From Bradyrhizobium cenepequi (GTDB taxonomy: Bacteria > Pseudomonadota > Alphaproteobacteria > Rhizobiales > Xanthobacteraceae): 64,000 bases of DNA. Shown one piece after another: positions 17,191 through 26,178 of the stretch (positions within the stretch are counted from its first letter, which is position 1; each line of letters starts with the position of its first letter). The position numbers were made by a program, and so were the translations under genes. The notes under the pieces were generated by a model, which worked only from the letters and a program-made list of their open reading frames with translations, ran no database searches and was not told the DNA's origin. The DNA is taken from contig NZ_JAGKJI010000001.1 of the NCBI RefSeq assembly GCF_020329485.1, forward strand, positions 599,619 to 663,618, read 5' to 3'.

Positions 17191-18287
17191 TGCTGCGAGT
17201 TCTATCATTCATTGTCCTGCTCCTCTCCTCCACCGTCGCCGATGCGGCGGTGCGGATCAAGGATATCGCCAACCTCAGGGGTGTGCGGGAAAACCAGCTT
17301 ATCGGCTACGGCCTGGTGATCGGCCTCAAGGGGACCGGCGATACCTTGCGCAACGCCCCTTTCACCGAGCAGTCGCTGCAATCGATGCTCGACAACATGG
17401 GGATCAACATTCGGGGAACATTGCTCCGGACGCGGAACGTCGCCGCTGTCGTGGTGACGGCCGACCTGCCGCCGTACGCTGCTGGCGGTTCGCGCATGGA
17501 TGTCGCGCTCTCCTCGCTCGGCGACGCCTCTTCGCTTTTGGGAGGCACTCTCCTCATGACCCAGCTCCGCGGCGCCGATGGCGAGGTCTATGCCGTAGCC
17601 CAGGGTGCCGTTGCGGTTGGCGGGTATTCGGTCGAAGGTGCCGCGCAGACCGTCAGCCAGGGCGTTCCAACGTCAGGCCGCATTCCGAACGGCGCGCTGA
17701 TCGAGCGCGAGGTGCAGGGCAAATTCTATGAGATGGAATCGCTCATTCTCGAGCTGAAAAATCCGGATTTTGTCACCGCCACGCGAATCATCGACGCCAT
17801 CAATCAATACGGTCAGGGGCGATACCGCGCCAGCATGGCCTTCGAGCGCGATTACCGATCGATCATATTGTCGCGGCCACGCTCGGTTGCGCCGGTTCGT
17901 TTCATTGCCGAGATCGGCGAACTGCTGGTTGAGCCCGACACGCCGGCGCGTGTCATCATCGACGAACGGACCGGCACCGTCGTGATCGGCCGCAACGTTC
18001 AGGTTTCGACCGTCGCCGTCACCCACGGCAATCTCTCGGTCCGGATCACGGAGATGCCGATCGTGTCCCAGCCGGCGCCATTCTCGCGCGGCGAAACGGT
18101 CGTTACGCCGCAAACGTTCATCGAAGCGGGCGAGCCTGGCGCGCAAGTGGCGATCTTGCGTGGAACGGACTTGCAGCGTCTTGTGCGCGGCTTGAACCAG
18201 ATCGGATTGAAGCCGCAGGGCATCATCGCGATCCTGCAAGCGATCAAGGCGGCGGGTGCGCTGCAGGCTGATCTTGTCATCCAGTAG
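17187..18287 (+). CDS. flgI: Flagellar P-ring protein FlgI
   Basis: A 366-aa periplasmic ring protein with a cleavable signal peptide (first 20 residues). Diagnostic stretches are RIKDIANLRGVRENQLIGYG, LVIGLKGTGDTLRNAPFTEQ, LDNMGINIRGTLLRTRNVAA and the end LVRGLNQIGLKPQGIIAILQ. Start at 17187 inside the flgA stop. It forms the ring around the rod in the peptidoglycan layer. Confidence 0.97.
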   Translation: MMLRVLSFIVLLLSSTVADAAVRIKDIANLRGVRENQLIGYGLVIGLKGTGDTLRNAPFTEQSLQSMLDNMGINIRGTLLRTRNVAAVVVTADLPPYAAGGSRMDVALSSLGDASSLLGGTLLMTQLRGADGEVYAVAQGAVAVGGYSVEGAAQTVSQGVPTSGRIPNGALIEREVQGKFYEMESLILELKNPDFVTATRIIDAINQYGQGRYRASMAFERDYRSIILSRPRSVAPVRFIAEIGELLVEPDTPARVIIDERTGTVVIGRNVQVSTVAVTHGNLSVRITEMPIVSQPAPFSRGETVVTPQTFIEAGEPGAQVAILRGTDLQRLVRGLNQIGLKPQGIIAILQAIKAAGALQADLVIQ

Positions 18288-18354
18288 AATGTCGCGTCAG
18301 CGTCGCACAAGCTTGAACGTGCAACGCTTCGGACAGGTGCCGTACGAAGAGCGG

Positions 18355-19041
18355 ATGATGAGGCTCGCGATGTTGCTAGGAAGAAGCATGCTCCTTGTGG
18401 GGTGTCTTGCGCTCTCCGCGCAGGCGTCTGCTTGGGCCAAGCCCGAGCAGAAATTGTCGAAGCCGCTGAACCTGGCTACCTTTGCCAAGACGTCCCGCGC
18501 GGCGCCATCCCGCCCGGTTGCCAAGCCCGAGGCTCCGTCCGGCAATTCACAGCCCGACCTGCCGCTGACGACCGCGACCGTTGCGAAAGCAGCGCCACCA
18601 TCGACACCCGGAGAGCCGGCGACAGTCGATCAGCGCGGATCCGACGCTACGGAATTCTGCAAGAACATCACGGATGCGGCGTTGGATGCGCGCGTGGCGT
18701 GGCAGCAAAAGCAGCTCGAAGCGTCCGAGGCCAAGCTTCGGGAGCGGATCGCCGAACTGGAGGCGAAACGCGCAGAGTATGAGAAATGGCTGAAGCTGCG
18801 CGAAGACTTCCTGAAAAAGGCGGAAGACAACGTCGTCGAGATCTATTCCGGCATGGAGCCGGATGCTGCCGCACGGCAGATTGCCAGCATGGCGGATGAA
18901 ACCGCGGCCGCCGTACTCGCCAAGCTTCGGGTGCGGACTGCCAGCGCGATCCTGAACGAGATGGAGACCGGGCGCGCGGCCCACCTCGCCGATACCCTGG
19001 CGGGCATGCGGCGCCCCGACGACGGGAAGACGAACAAATGA
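18355..19041 (+). CDS. motE: MotE-like periplasmic protein (MotC chaperone family)
   Basis: A 228-aa exported protein at the position of rhizobial motE between flgI and flgH. A signal peptide is followed by a Pro/Ala-rich stretch, then a coiled coil (QLEASEAKLRERIAELEAKR) and a C-terminal MgtE-N-like helical domain (IYSGMEPDAAARQIASMADE). In Sinorhizobium MotE assists folding of MotC. The start at 18355 is chosen because it puts the signal peptide first; an ATG at 18289 is possible. The stop overlaps flgH by 4 bp. Confidence 0.82.
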   Translation: MMRLAMLLGRSMLLVGCLALSAQASAWAKPEQKLSKPLNLATFAKTSRAAPSRPVAKPEAPSGNSQPDLPLTTATVAKAAPPSTPGEPATVDQRGSDATEFCKNITDAALDARVAWQQKQLEASEAKLRERIAELEAKRAEYEKWLKLREDFLKKAEDNVVEIYSGMEPDAAARQIASMADETAAAVLAKLRVRTASAILNEMETGRAAHLADTLAGMRRPDDGKTNK

Positions 19042-19739
19042 AGGTTCTTCGCTTAACTTCTCTGTTCTCGGTTCTCGCTCTGGGGGGATGCATGAACAGT
19101 CTCGCCGAGCTCAACCAGGCGCCCTATCTGTCGCCGATCGGCCAAGGCCTGCACGCCGAAGCGCGCGCGGTTCCCGTCGAGCCGCGCAGCCGATACACCG
19201 CAGGCTATCATTCGCTATACGACGAGCGGAGGGATCTTTACCGCGATCCGCGCGCGGCGCGTATCGGTGATCTCCTCACCGTCACCATCTCCATGAACGA
19301 CAAGGCGACTTTCGACAACAAGACCGACCGGTCGCGGGATTCGAAGACGAAGTTCAGCGCCGACTACCTCGTCGACATATTTGGCTGGTCGCCCAAGGGG
19401 CAGGCCAATGGCAACGTCGACTCGCAGACGTCGACCAAGGGGGCGGGTAAGATCGACCGCACCGATGAGGTGAAGTTCTCGGTCGGAGCAGTCGTGGTCG
19501 ACGTGCTGCCGAACGGGAACCTGCTGATCAGCGGATCGCAAGAGGTACGCGTCAACTACGAACTGCGTATTCTGAACGTAGCCGGGATCGTCCGGCCGCG
19601 GGACATCGGCCGCAACAACACCATCGCCTACGACAAGATCGGAGAAGCGCGAATCTCCTATGGTGGCCGCGGCCGACTGATGGAGGTGCAGCAGCCGGCG
19701 TGGGGGCACCAGATCTACGACCAGGTCGGGCCGTTCTAG
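19038..19739 (+). CDS. flgH: Flagellar L-ring lipoprotein FlgH
   Basis: A 233-aa outer membrane lipoprotein. The lipobox is LALGGC with the Cys at residue 18. The body shows DPRAARIGDLLTVTISMNDK, a middle stretch VDVLPNGNLLISGSQEVRVN and the end RNNTIAYDKIGEARISYGGR, all FlgH hallmarks. It forms the ring through the outer membrane. Confidence 0.96.
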   Translation: MKVLRLTSLFSVLALGGCMNSLAELNQAPYLSPIGQGLHAEARAVPVEPRSRYTAGYHSLYDERRDLYRDPRAARIGDLLTVTISMNDKATFDNKTDRSRDSKTKFSADYLVDIFGWSPKGQANGNVDSQTSTKGAGKIDRTDEVKFSVGAVVVDVLPNGNLLISGSQEVRVNYELRILNVAGIVRPRDIGRNNTIAYDKIGEARISYGGRGRLMEVQQPAWGHQIYDQVGPF

Positions 19740-19746
19740 CAGGCTG

Positions 19747-20247
19747 ATGCGGCCAGAAGCGACGAAGCTCGTCAGGCGGCGGGAGCGGGAGATGGGAAAC
19801 GTGATGCAGTGGTTAGCCGCGTTGTTGCTGCTTACGGTGCTGTCTGCCGTGGCTGGCGGTCTTGCCAGCCTGCATCTCCTGTCTGCGGGACAGCGGATCG
19901 CGGATAGCCAGAAGGAGTCGGTGGAGCAGCCGGTTGCCACGGCATTCCATCCAACGGCACGCCTGCGGAAGATCTCGCCGGTGGTAACCAACTTGGCCGC
20001 GCCGGCCGGCGCCTGGATCCGTATGGAGGGATCGGTCGTCACCGATCAGATGAACGAAGAAGAGGCGAGCCTTCTTGCAGCCAGGCTGGGCGAAGACATC
20101 GTATCTTACCTGCGAACGGTTTCGGCGTCACAAATCGAGGGCGCGCGCGGGCTGCAGTATCTTCGCGAGGATCTCAACGAGCGGGCGACGATCCGTTCGG
20201 GCGGAAAGGTGCGCGAACTGATCATCGAAACACTGGTCATCCAATGA
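19747..20247 (+). CDS. fliL: Flagellar basal-body protein FliL
   Basis: A 166-aa protein with one membrane segment (about residues 20-45) and a periplasmic FliL domain ending in LREDLNERATIRSGGKVREL and IIETLVIQ. FliL surrounds the stator and supports torque. Position between flgH and fliP is standard in rhizobia. A second protein of similar build sits at 38820-39278. Confidence 0.9.
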   Translation: MRPEATKLVRRREREMGNVMQWLAALLLLTVLSAVAGGLASLHLLSAGQRIADSQKESVEQPVATAFHPTARLRKISPVVTNLAAPAGAWIRMEGSVVTDQMNEEEASLLAARLGEDIVSYLRTVSASQIEGARGLQYLREDLNERATIRSGGKVRELIIETLVIQ

Positions 20248-20978
20248 AGCGCTTCTGCCTTGTCCTGCTCCTGGCCGTTCTCCCCACCGCGGCGGCGGCC
20301 CAGATTCCCGATCTGTCCTCGCTGATCCCGCAGGGCGGCGGAAGCGCCAGTGGCCGGATCATCCAGCTCGTGGCGCTGCTCACGGTGTTGTCGCTGGCTC
20401 CCGGACTTCTGATCATGGTGACGAGTTTCACGAGGTTCGTCGTCGCCCTTTCGTTTCTGCGCGCGGGACTCGGACTGCAGACGACGCCGGCAAATATCGT
20501 CATGATCAGCCTCGCGCTCTTCATGACTTTCTATGTCATGGCACCGACATTCGACCGTGCCTGGAAGGACGGCCTCCAGCCTTTGATGCAGAACGAAATC
20601 TCCGAGCAGGAGGCATATTCCCGTGTCACAGATCCGTTTCGCGATTTCATGCTGGCGCATGTCCGCGAGAAGGATTTGCAAAGCTTTGAAAGCCTGGCGG
20701 CCGAAGGATTCAAGACGCGGCCCGACGGCCAACGGATCGATCTCCGCGTGATCATACCCGCCTTCATGATTTCCGAGCTGCGAAGAGCATTCGAGATTGG
20801 CTTCCTGGTCATCATGCCCTTTCTCGTCATCGACATGGTCGTCGCCACCCTCACGATGTCCATGGGCATGATGATGATGCCGCCCACCGTGTTCGCGCTT
20901 CCTTTCAAGGTGCTGTTCTTCGTGCTGATCGACGGATGGAATCTTCTCGCCATTGGCCTGGTGCGATCATTTCAGTAG
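20244..20978 (+). CDS. fliP: Flagellar export gate protein FliP
   Basis: A 244-aa export-gate subunit with a signal peptide and four membrane segments. Diagnostic stretches: MVTSFTRFVVALSFLRAGLG, LQTTPANIVMISLALFMTFY, VIIPAFMISELRRAFEIGFL and MSMGMMMMPP. It overlaps fliL by 4 bp and closes the motA operon; FliO is not seen. Confidence 0.97.
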   Translation: MKRFCLVLLLAVLPTAAAAQIPDLSSLIPQGGGSASGRIIQLVALLTVLSLAPGLLIMVTSFTRFVVALSFLRAGLGLQTTPANIVMISLALFMTFYVMAPTFDRAWKDGLQPLMQNEISEQEAYSRVTDPFRDFMLAHVREKDLQSFESLAAEGFKTRPDGQRIDLRVIIPAFMISELRRAFEIGFLVIMPFLVIDMVVATLTMSMGMMMMPPTVFALPFKVLFFVLIDGWNLLAIGLVRSFQ

Positions 20979-21061
20979 CCGCCGTCCTGGACGGCATCCG
21001 GATCGCGGATTGCACCTGCTATGTTCAGCTTTGGGTAAGGTTCGGATGCTAATATGAACAA

Positions 21062-21166
21062 ACGGCAGGTTGGGTGCTTCCTCAACCCCAAAGGCATGAT
21101 GCCGCCCTGCCGTACCGGTGAAAGCCCGGTATGTCCCCAGATAAACACCTCACACTAAAGGGACAT
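21062..21166 (+). promoter_or_regulatory. Structured 5' leader of the flagellin mRNA
   Basis: The stretch before the flagellin ATG can fold into several stems. ACGGCAGG (21062-21069) pairs with CCTGCCGT (21106-21113) and encloses two small hairpins (GTTG/CAAC at 21069-21086, overlapping the outer stem by one base, and GGCA/TGCC at 21093-21103). TACCGG (21113-21118) pairs with CCGGTA (21126-21131) around a 7-base loop. ATGTCCC (21131-21137) pairs with GGGACAT (21160-21166), which contains the ribosome-binding AAGGGA. In rhizobia and Caulobacter FlbT acts on the flagellin leader, and flbT is in this window. That these stems are the FlbT target is inference. Confidence 0.55.
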
Positions 21167-21171
21167 AAGCA

Positions 21172-22425
21172 ATGTCTAGCTTGATGACTAACAGCTCCGC
21201 CATGACCGCCCTGCAGACCCTGCGGACGGTCAGCGCGGGTCTTGCGACCACCCAGAACCGCATCTCCACCGGCTATCGGGTGTCGACGGCCTCCGATAAC
21301 GCCGCCTATTGGTCGATCGCCACCACGATGCGTTCGGACAATATGGCTCTGAGCGCCGTGCAGGACGCACTCGGCCTCGGCGCCGCGACCATCGACACGA
21401 TGTATACGGGCCTGAACGGCACCGTCAGCGTCGTTTCGCAAATCAACGCGAAGCTGGTCGCCGCCCGTACGCCCGGCGTCGATCGCGCCAAGATCCAGAG
21501 CGAAATCACCGAACTGCAGAAGCAGCTGAAAAACACCGCCGACAGCGCGGTTTTCAACGGTGAGAACTGGATCTCGGTCGACTCGACTTCCGCGAGCTAC
21601 AACTCCTCGAAGACGGTCGTTTCGTCCTTCTCCCGCGCCGGCGGTACCGTCAAGATCGATACGCTTTCGGTCGATCTGGAATCGATCAAGCTCTACGACG
21701 CGAATCTGGACACCGCCTACGCGGCGCAGACCTTCCCGACCGCCGATACGGCTGCTTATGACGACACAACCGACGTGGGCGGCAACATCACGGTGACGGT
21801 CGGCTCTGCCGCCGCCATCAACATCGCGGTGGCGAAGAACACCTCCCTCAAGGACATCGCGACGGCGATCAACAAGCTCGGCATCGATGGCCTGTCGGTC
21901 GGCGTCTCGGCGGCCGGCGACAAGCTGTCGTTCAAGAGCCGCAACGACGAGAACGTCGTCATCGACGCCAGCGTCGCCGGTCTCGGTGCCGCGGTCACGC
22001 TGACCGCGCTCGCCACGCCTGTCGACACCAAGAAGGGCATCCTCGACCAGACCTACGACGCCTATACCGGTACGGCCTGGGAAACCTTCAGCGTCGCGAC
22101 GCTGGACATCTCGAAGCTCACCGACAGCGCCGCGGACCTGGCGAAGCTCGAGACCTACATCCAGGGCACTCAGGATGCCTTCGCCAAGATCACGGACTCG
22201 GCGACCAACCTCGGCGCGATCAAGAACCGCATCGGCCTGCAGCAGGACTTCGTCAAGACCCTGACTGACTCGCTCGATCGCGGTATCGGCCAACTCGTCG
22301 ACGCCGACATGAACGCTGAATCGACCCGCCTGCAGGCCCTCCAGGTCCAGCAGCAGCTCGGCATTCAGGCGCTGTCGATCGCGAACTCGGGCAGCCAGAG
22401 CATCCTGTCGCTGTTCCGCGGCTAG
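21172..22425 (+). CDS. lafA: Flagellin (lateral type, LafA-like)
   Basis: A 417-aa filament protein. The D0/D1 ends are typical: TNSSAMTALQTLRTVSAGLA with TTQNRISTGYRVSTASDNAA at the N-terminus, and LQALQVQQQLGIQALSIANS then ending SILSLFRG. The centre (about residues 140-320) is variable and surface exposed, Thr/Ala/Asp-rich. It is a single transcription unit with its own leader and terminator. The rhizobial context and short length fit the lateral flagellin of Bradyrhizobium; that genus often has two such genes, here I see one. Confidence 0.95.
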   Translation: MSSLMTNSSAMTALQTLRTVSAGLATTQNRISTGYRVSTASDNAAYWSIATTMRSDNMALSAVQDALGLGAATIDTMYTGLNGTVSVVSQINAKLVAARTPGVDRAKIQSEITELQKQLKNTADSAVFNGENWISVDSTSASYNSSKTVVSSFSRAGGTVKIDTLSVDLESIKLYDANLDTAYAAQTFPTADTAAYDDTTDVGGNITVTVGSAAAINIAVAKNTSLKDIATAINKLGIDGLSVGVSAAGDKLSFKSRNDENVVIDASVAGLGAAVTLTALATPVDTKKGILDQTYDAYTGTAWETFSVATLDISKLTDSAADLAKLETYIQGTQDAFAKITDSATNLGAIKNRIGLQQDFVKTLTDSLDRGIGQLVDADMNAESTRLQALQVQQQLGIQALSIANSGSQSILSLFRG

Positions 22426-22447
22426 TCAACTCGACATCGTAGCCACG

Positions 22448-22479
22448 ACGGCCGCGACTGACCCGGTCGCGGCCGTTTT
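22448..22479 (+). terminator. Rho-independent terminator after flagellin
   Basis: ACGGCCGCGAC (22448-22458) and GTCGCGGCCGT (22466-22476) form an exact 11-bp stem with a 7-base loop, followed by TTTTG. It begins 22 bp after the flagellin stop and isolates the flagellin transcript from fliF. Confidence 0.88.
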
Positions 22480-22554
22480 GCGATGTTTGCACCGCGCAAC
22501 CCTCGGACAAGCTTCACGATCGAGAATCGATTCGGAAGTATCACAGAGGGTTTG

Positions 22555-24177
22555 ATGGTTAACAGCGAACATGCGCAAAGGCTCTGGAACAATCTGCTCG
22601 AGCTTGGCCCCAGGCGCCTCACCGTGCTCGCGCTTGTCGGTCTCGCTGTTTTCCTGGGTGTCGGCGGCGGCGCTTATTATTTGAGTCGGCCGGAATTCGA
22701 TGTGCTCTACACGGGTCTTACCCGGGAAGACGTCTCGCGCGTCGGCGCGGTCCTGCGCGACGCGAACATTGCTTTCGACGTGAATGCTTCAGGTGACACC
22801 ATCTTCGTGCGACCAGGCCAGACCGCCCAGGCGCGAACGCTGCTGGCCGAGAAAGGTTTGCCGAACAGCAGCAGCGGGGGCTACGAGCTGTTCGACAAGA
22901 TCGGCTCCCTCGGTCTCACGTCCTTCATGCAGGAAGTCACTCGCGTCCGTGCGCTCGAAGGTGAGATCGCCCGTACGATCCAGGTCCTCAAAGGCGTGAA
23001 GGCGGCGCGCGTCCACATCGTCATGGCGGCGCGCGGCTCGTTCAGGCGCGAGCAGCAGCCGCCTTCGGCATCCGTCGTGATCCGGACCGATGGAGCGGCC
23101 GATGCGAAGACGGCTCGATCAGTTCGTCACCTCGTCGCGGCGGCGGTTCCAGGGATGGCTCCCGACAAGGTGACCGTCCTCGACAGCGATGGATCGCTGC
23201 TCGCGTCCAACGATGAAGCCGCGGCGCCGACGAGCATGGCGAACCTGCAACGCGTCGTCAGTCGGCTGATCCAGGAGAATGTCAGCAAGGCGCTAGCGCC
23301 CTATCTGGGGCTCGACAATTTTGAAGTCAGTGTCGCCACCCAGCTGAGCACGGACAAGCGGCAGACCAACGAGACCGTCTACGATCCGGAGTCCCGCGTC
23401 CAGAGATCGGTTCGCGCCGTTCGTGAGAAGGAATCGTCGCAGAGTCTCGATCGGCAGACGCCGACGACGGTGCAGCAGAACCTGCCGGATCAGCAGATCA
23501 ATGCGACCGGTAACAAGAATTCCAACGATGAGAAGCAGCGGCGTGAGGATGTCACCAACTATGAGGTGTCGTCGAAAACCACGACGACCGTGAGTGACGG
23601 CTATGTCGTCAACAAGCTGTTCCTTGCGGTGCTGGTCAATCGCCCGCGCCTAGCGGCCAGTCTTGGCGACAAGGCGAGCGATGCGGCCGTGGAGGCAAAG
23701 GTCGCAGAAATTAGCCAGCTAGCGGCAACTGCGGCGGGTCTCGATCGCCAGCGCGGAGACCAGATCCAGGTATCGGCGGTCGAGTTTATGGAAGGCGCGC
23801 GCGACTTCCCGCCGGTCCCTGCGGTCACCTTTACCGAAGTGCTGATGCGCCAGTCGGGCGCTTTCGTCAGCGCGGTCGCAATCGTCGCCGTCGCGGCGAT
23901 GCTGATCTGGTTCGGCCTGCGGCCCGCCATCAACGCGATCCTCGACTCCAGGTCAAGCGAGACTGCCCAGCTCGAGATGGGAGAGACGGCCGCGCTGCTG
24001 AGCGGCGAGGGCGGCTCGGTGGACCAGTTCGGGGAAGAGGCGCCGAATCTCGTCCAGGATATATCGAAGAAAGTTCAGCACGCTCCCCAGCGACGATTGG
24101 AGCAGATTGTTCAGCTCGATGAGAAGCAGGCGGCTGCGATTCTCAAGCAGTGGATTCGGCAGGAGGAGCAGGCATGA
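22555..24177 (+). CDS. fliF: Flagellar MS-ring protein FliF
   Basis: A 540-aa inner membrane ring protein. Two membrane segments frame the periplasmic part (near residues 25-45 and 435-455). Typical stretches are YYLSRPEFDVLYTGLTREDV, GGYELFDKIGSLGLTSFMQE, VKAARVHIVMAARGSFRREQ and the C-terminal FliG-binding tail RRLEQIVQLDEKQAAAILKQ. The start at 22555 has AGAGGG just upstream; the frame is open from 22483. It heads the fliF-fliH-motBC-motD operon. Confidence 0.96.
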   Translation: MVNSEHAQRLWNNLLELGPRRLTVLALVGLAVFLGVGGGAYYLSRPEFDVLYTGLTREDVSRVGAVLRDANIAFDVNASGDTIFVRPGQTAQARTLLAEKGLPNSSSGGYELFDKIGSLGLTSFMQEVTRVRALEGEIARTIQVLKGVKAARVHIVMAARGSFRREQQPPSASVVIRTDGAADAKTARSVRHLVAAAVPGMAPDKVTVLDSDGSLLASNDEAAAPTSMANLQRVVSRLIQENVSKALAPYLGLDNFEVSVATQLSTDKRQTNETVYDPESRVQRSVRAVREKESSQSLDRQTPTTVQQNLPDQQINATGNKNSNDEKQRREDVTNYEVSSKTTTTVSDGYVVNKLFLAVLVNRPRLAASLGDKASDAAVEAKVAEISQLAATAAGLDRQRGDQIQVSAVEFMEGARDFPPVPAVTFTEVLMRQSGAFVSAVAIVAVAAMLIWFGLRPAINAILDSRSSETAQLEMGETAALLSGEGGSVDQFGEEAPNLVQDISKKVQHAPQRRLEQIVQLDEKQAAAILKQWIRQEEQA

Positions 24178-24815
24178 GTTCGGAGAAGGTAGCGCGTTTG
24201 CTGGCAAGCTTCGATCCGCCGGAGCCGCAGAAGGCGCGCAGCCGTGTCATTCCGTTTGATTACGCCCAGCATTCCGGTCCCAAGGTGCAGCCCCAGCCGA
24301 CGCCTCCGCCTCCGTCCAACGAGGACGATGCGTATCAGCGTGGAAGATCCAACGGCTATGCGACGGCATTGGCCGAGTTCGAGCAGCAACTTGCCGACGA
24401 GAAACACAGGCTGAGCATGCAGCTCGCCGAGGAAAGGCACAATCTGCTGAATGAAACGGCTGCCAGGATCGCCGGCGACATCGCCGAAGCCGGCGCGCAG
24501 CTTGAAGCCAAGATCGCTGGGGTGACCGCGCGCATACTTGAGCCGTTCATTTCGAACGCGGTGCAAAAGCAGGCGGTTACCACCTTCGTCGAGCAGCTTG
24601 CATCGGTCGCCTCCGATGTTCGCCGGCCGGCTTTGCGGGTTACATGCCCTGCTGAACTGGTGGACGTGCTGCGCAGCAAGCTTGCGGTACGCTCGATTGC
24701 GGTGGAACTTCGGGCGGCCCCCGTGGCGGAGGTTTCCGTCACCGTCGATCAGGTCTTTCTTGAAACCCAGATGAAGCTCTGGGCGGAGCGATTGAAGTTC
24801 GCGGTCCTGAACTAA
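24174..24815 (+). CDS. fliH: FliH-like flagellar export protein
   Basis: A 213-aa soluble protein overlapping the fliF stop by ATGA. The first 60 residues are Pro-rich; a coiled coil follows (YATALAEFEQQLADEKHRLS, MQLAEERHNLLNETAARIAG), then a compact C-terminal domain ending in VFLETQMKLWAERLKFAVLN. This build and the position after fliF fit FliH, the regulator that docks FliI at the export gate, but similarity to enterobacterial FliH is low, as usual in rhizobia. Confidence 0.72.
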   Translation: MSSEKVARLLASFDPPEPQKARSRVIPFDYAQHSGPKVQPQPTPPPPSNEDDAYQRGRSNGYATALAEFEQQLADEKHRLSMQLAEERHNLLNETAARIAGDIAEAGAQLEAKIAGVTARILEPFISNAVQKQAVTTFVEQLASVASDVRRPALRVTCPAELVDVLRSKLAVRSIAVELRAAPVAEVSVTVDQVFLETQMKLWAERLKFAVLN

Positions 24816-24816
24816 C

Positions 24817-26178
24817 ATGGCCGATCCAGACAGGTCAGAGCTGATCATCGTTCGACGCCGGAGCAGTCTCGACGGCGGCGAATCACACAACAGTGTCTGG
24901 AAAATCGCCTATGCCGATTTCATGACCGCGATGATGGCGTTCTTCCTGGTGATGTGGCTCATCAGCGCCACCAACCAGGAGACGCGCGAAAGCGTTGCCA
25001 GCTACTTCAACCCGATCAAGCTGACCGACTCGACCCCCGACCGCAAGGGCATCAACGATGCCAGGCGCGTCGATCCCGGCAAGGCCGTGGAGGAAGACAG
25101 CCTGCGGCCGAAACCCGAACCGGGCAAATCGGCACAGCAGATGCAGCGTCCGCAGTCGCCGGCGCCGCGTTTCGGTGAAGCGGCGCTTTTCCGGGATCCT
25201 TACGCAGTGCTTTTGGAAATTGCCGGCAGTCCTCCGCGGATCGCGGAAGTGGGCACCTCGCTGGATACGACTCGCAAAGAGGGATGGAAGGGCGGCGAGG
25301 CCTTCAAAGATCCGTTTGATCCCATCTACTGGCCCATGACGTCGACAGCCCCGGTGGAAAAGAAGGCGCTGGGCAGCAAGGAACTTGGTAACCTGCCGTT
25401 CGACGAAGACGCCGCGGCGCTCAGCCAGGGAAAGGGTCCGCGCCCGTCGGAAGGCAAGCCGGACGTCACGGCGGCCCCCATTCAGCGGTCGGATTCAGCC
25501 AAGGGGTCTTCGGCGGCGCCTGAGAAGCAGGATACGGCGACGGCGAAGGCGATTGGCCTGTTCGCCGATGATGACTCCAAGAACGATCCGGCCGCCAATC
25601 GCGCATCTCCCGCGCAGGGAGAGAAGGGCTCCAATCCACCCGCAGGAGATAATGGCTCGACCGCTCCTCCGGGCGACAAAGGCTCATCCGCTCCGCAAGT
25701 CGAAAAGAAGCCTGCGCAGAGCGAGGTGAGCAAGCTGCAGGCCGCCATATCCGCCGCGCTTGCGCCGCTCGGATCGGCGCGTCCTGTTGCCGAGGTCCGC
25801 GAGAGCAATGAGGGTCTCCTCATCAGCCTTACGGACGATGTGAACTACGGCATGTTCGCCACCGGGTCGGCCGAACCCACCGCTGGCCTCGTCCGGGCGC
25901 TCGACAAGATCACGCCTTTGATATCGCAAAGCCAGGGACTGGTGATTGTACGCGGCCACACCGATAACCGCCCCTATCGATCCTCGGAATACGACAATTG
26001 GAGATTGTCGACCGCGCGCGCCCACATGGCTTACCACATGCTGATCCGCGGCGGACTCGATGCACGGCGCATCGAGCACATCGAGGGTTTTGCCGATCGC
26101 CGGCCGAAAAATCTGAACGATCCGTCGGCCGCTGAAAACCGGCGGATCGAGCTGTTGATCCGCGCTCCCTTGCCATGA
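24817..26178 (+). CDS. motB: Flagellar motor protein MotB
   Basis: A 453-aa stator protein. The single membrane helix holds the proton-carrying Asp (WKIAYADFMTAMMAFFLVMW). A long Pro/Ser/Ala-rich linker (about residues 70-300) is followed by the OmpA-like peptidoglycan-binding domain (VIVRGHTDNRPYRSSEYDNW, RIEHIEGFADRRPKNLNDPS). The length exceeds that of E. coli MotB, as in other rhizobia, where the linker cooperates with MotC. It overlaps motC by 4 bp. Confidence 0.96.
   Translation: MADPDRSELIIVRRRSSLDGGESHNSVWKIAYADFMTAMMAFFLVMWLISATNQETRESVASYFNPIKLTDSTPDRKGINDARRVDPGKAVEEDSLRPKPEPGKSAQQMQRPQSPAPRFGEAALFRDPYAVLLEIAGSPPRIAEVGTSLDTTRKEGWKGGEAFKDPFDPIYWPMTSTAPVEKKALGSKELGNLPFDEDAAALSQGKGPRPSEGKPDVTAAPIQRSDSAKGSSAAPEKQDTATAKAIGLFADDDSKNDPAANRASPAQGEKGSNPPAGDNGSTAPPGDKGSSAPQVEKKPAQSEVSKLQAAISAALAPLGSARPVAEVRESNEGLLISLTDDVNYGMFATGSAEPTAGLVRALDKITPLISQSQGLVIVRGHTDNRPYRSSEYDNWRLSTARAHMAYHMLIRGGLDARRIEHIEGFADRRPKNLNDPSAAENRRIELLIRAPLP

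Noticed and set aside
21082..22293. 403-codon open frame antisense to flagellin
   Set aside because: It is a shadow of the GC-rich flagellin gene; the composition (Gly/Arg/Asp/Val repeats) is not protein-like and the flagellin frame is unmistakable.
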